Of a DNA stretch of 64,000 nucleotides, positions 62,901 through 64,000 are shown piece after piece (the first letter of the stretch is position 1; each line of letters begins with the position of its first letter). Made by a program: the position numbers and the translations under genes. The stretch comes from Mansonella perstans (lineage: Eukaryota; Nematoda; Chromadorea; Rhabditida; Onchocercidae): positions 310,001-374,000 of the forward strand of contig JBAMDO010000048.1 of the NCBI GenBank assembly GCA_037074765.1, written 5' to 3'. Under the pieces are notes generated by a model that saw only the letters and a list, made by a program, of their open reading frames with translations, did no database searches and was not told the origin of the DNA.

Positions 62901-64000
62901 CAAAAGTCGGTATTGAAGGTAGTGATATGGTACGGCGAGGAGCTGAACTAATGCAAGGAAAATCCTAAAAAAATGAAAGTATATAATAACAGAATGCTGA
63001 GTAGCTTTAGAAATAATTTTATATTCTAAGAAATACAATTTTTTTCACAGAATGCTTTTTTACAAGTGAAAACCTGCACAAATTCCCAAACACATAAAAA
63101 AGTCCCTAAGAAAATCATAAAATTCGAGCAAAAATTTTGTAATAGAGTGTATAAGTTTGGACATGCTATACAAAATACTTCATTTCTTTGCAGCTGCATT
63201 TTTGTTATTCGAAGATTTAATTTAAAAAATTTCGCTTATAAAAATTAAATTTAAAAAATTTCGCAGCTCAAGCCCACTAATAATGGGAAGGTTGACATGA
63301 GGCTATAATTAAGAGACTCTAGATGTATCAATATTAGTCTGACTTGACTGAAACTAACAATGAAGACAGAGGAATTATTAGCAGCATTCTTCATCCCTAA
63401 CCGTAACTTTTCGCGTTCAGTTTTTTCGATGAATTTTTTTCTCTTGTATGCTATAGTATCATGAGGCCATTCTAGATCCTGAAACAAAGTTCCACTCAGC
63501 TTTCAGCCCGCATCCAATCGACTTAGCTCTGCCGTATGATTTGCAACACTTAAAAAAGATCCTGCCCACCGTGAGTAAACAGTCTAGAAAATCGAAATAT
63601 CAGATTCAAGTTGTATCCGGTAGAAATCTTTCGTATAACTTTATTTAAGTGAATTACAATTTAAATAATTCTTCATGAATCTGTTCGATATACTGTTCGT
63701 GATAAAAAAAAAAAAAAAAAAAAAAAAAAAACAAACCTTAATCATAAAACCACAACCAACAATAAGGAACAAAAGAAATCCCATACAAAGAAGAGCAGTA
63801 CGCCAACCAAACTTTGCAAAAAGCTAAACAAAAAATTGAGAATATGATGGAAGTCATGTAGTATCTCAGAAAGACAGAACAACAACTGAGCTACTATGCG
63901 AATCGAATACTAGAAATTGTAAATCAGCAAAATTAATGAGCCATTTAAAAACTCTTCAAACGAGATTGAACTAACCATTTCGATAAGTGGTGCAAGAATA
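59924..64000 (-). CDS. Monocarboxylate-transporter-like MFS protein (SLC16 type), partial, 5' end beyond window
   Basis: Exons in order: 64000-63976 (cut by the window edge), 63823-63737, 63478-63359, 62964-62854, 62654-62520, 62358-62296, 61794-61689, 61373-61168, 60993-60736, 60529-60283, 60120-59924; all joins keep phase, about 517 residues here. FGWRTALLCMGFLLFLIVGC is the TM6 region of SLC16 proteins. A long hydrophilic loop of about 247 residues follows (Ser/Pro-rich, ends YYRRKRKRRTIQLSK). TM7-12 then start with PEFSVFLLSTFILYVFFDIP and include SSIGLTNMVSMLFCGFIADW, the typical MCT TM8 block, and GNLVGPALIGFIRDNLTGYD near TM11-12. It probably carries monocarboxylates or related small acids across the plasma membrane; the substrate is not deducible. 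The N-terminal half lies outside. A hydrophobic alternative terminal exon sits in its sixth visible intron. Confidence 0.82.
62003..62275 (-). other. Possible alternative terminal exon inside transporter intron (90 aa + stop)
   Basis: On the minus strand, TTTTCAAG is followed by a 91-codon frame ending TAA at 62003. It is strongly hydrophobic (VPVFYFCAAIYVFDIVEIF; later ILNAVIFMNAIIIVSVLVAM), with two or three likely membrane segments. Its acceptor lies only 20 bases after the donor of the preceding transporter exon (62296), too short an intron, but it fits phase 0 from the exon ending at 62520. It may give a truncated transporter form, belong to a nested gene, or be a relic. The segment loosely resembles the transporter's own TM7-TM8 exon. 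Confidence 0.4.
63703..63731 (+). repeat. Poly(A) run inside transporter intron
   Basis: Uninterrupted A-run of about 29 bases on the plus strand, just outside a transporter exon. A likely length-variable homopolymer. Confidence 0.8.

Noticed and set aside
63540..63590. Possible extra transporter exon (TVYSRWAGSFLSV...)
   Set aside because: Exons on both sides already join in phase 0 (…MIK to DLEWPHD…) and this frame runs into a stop.
1..64000. tRNA, rRNA, CRISPR, bacterial operon or Wolbachia-transfer signals
   Set aside because: No tRNA box pairs, rRNA cores, repeat-spacer arrays or long intron-free bacterial-type frames were seen by eye; a tRNA scan would be needed to exclude a single tRNA.

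Overview
This window is nuclear DNA from a nematode, most likely a filarial (Onchocercidae-like, clade III) worm. The DNA is AT-rich. Every recognisable gene is broken into many short exons with GT...TTTTCAG-type introns. Several start codons sit a few bases after a TTTTCAG-like site with no upstream exon, as expected for spliced-leader trans-splicing. The best matches are animal proteins with clear C. elegans counterparts (synapsin, prosaposin-like, casein kinase 1 delta/epsilon, connecdenn/RME-4). The filarial assignment is inference from composition and gene structure; the nematode assignment is stronger.

Layout, left to right. 22-4382 (+): synapsin, 12 exons, complete. 4383-7880: long AT-rich intergenic. 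7881-11296 (+): secreted protein with three saposin-B modules. 12303-14854 (-): a DXO/Rai1-like decapping-family protein with altered catalytic residues. 15327-15473 (+): a doubtful small ORF. 16184-19097 (+): casein kinase 1 delta/epsilon (kin-20-like). 21223-25927 (+): DENN-domain RAB35 exchange factor, rme-4/connecdenn-like. 27840-32188 (-): BAR-RhoGAP protein of the ARHGAP17/44/SH3BP1 type, with a duplicated exon copy downstream at 27481-27674. 35223-39837 (+): a PH / proline-rich / PDZ-like protein, followed after about 160 bp by 40013-42825 (+), a GSKIP-domain protein; these two look like an operon pair. 46913-49659 (+): short-chain dehydrogenase. 51947-53661 (+): TXNDC12/ERp18-type ER thioredoxin. 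56446-57527 (+): KCTD-type BTB protein. About 58090-58771 (-): unassigned membrane-protein exons. 59924-64000 (-): a monocarboxylate-transporter-like MFS protein running off the right edge.

There is no single dedicated pathway, but several neighbours act in membrane traffic and secretion: synapsin (synaptic vesicles), RME-4 (clathrin/AP-2 recycling and RAB35), BAR-RhoGAP (membrane curvature and Rho GTPases), TXNDC12 (ER folding) and saposin-like protein (lysosome or secretion).

The most interesting points are unusual gene structures. They are a tandem exon duplication that could give the RhoGAP a second C-terminus, an in-phase hydrophobic terminal exon hidden in a transporter intron, two introns that appear to start with GC rather than GT, one splice acceptor usable in two reading frames at an operon boundary, and a DXO-like protein missing part of the catalytic signature. 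I worked out exon boundaries by hand by following reading phase through each join. They are internally consistent but have not been checked against transcripts.
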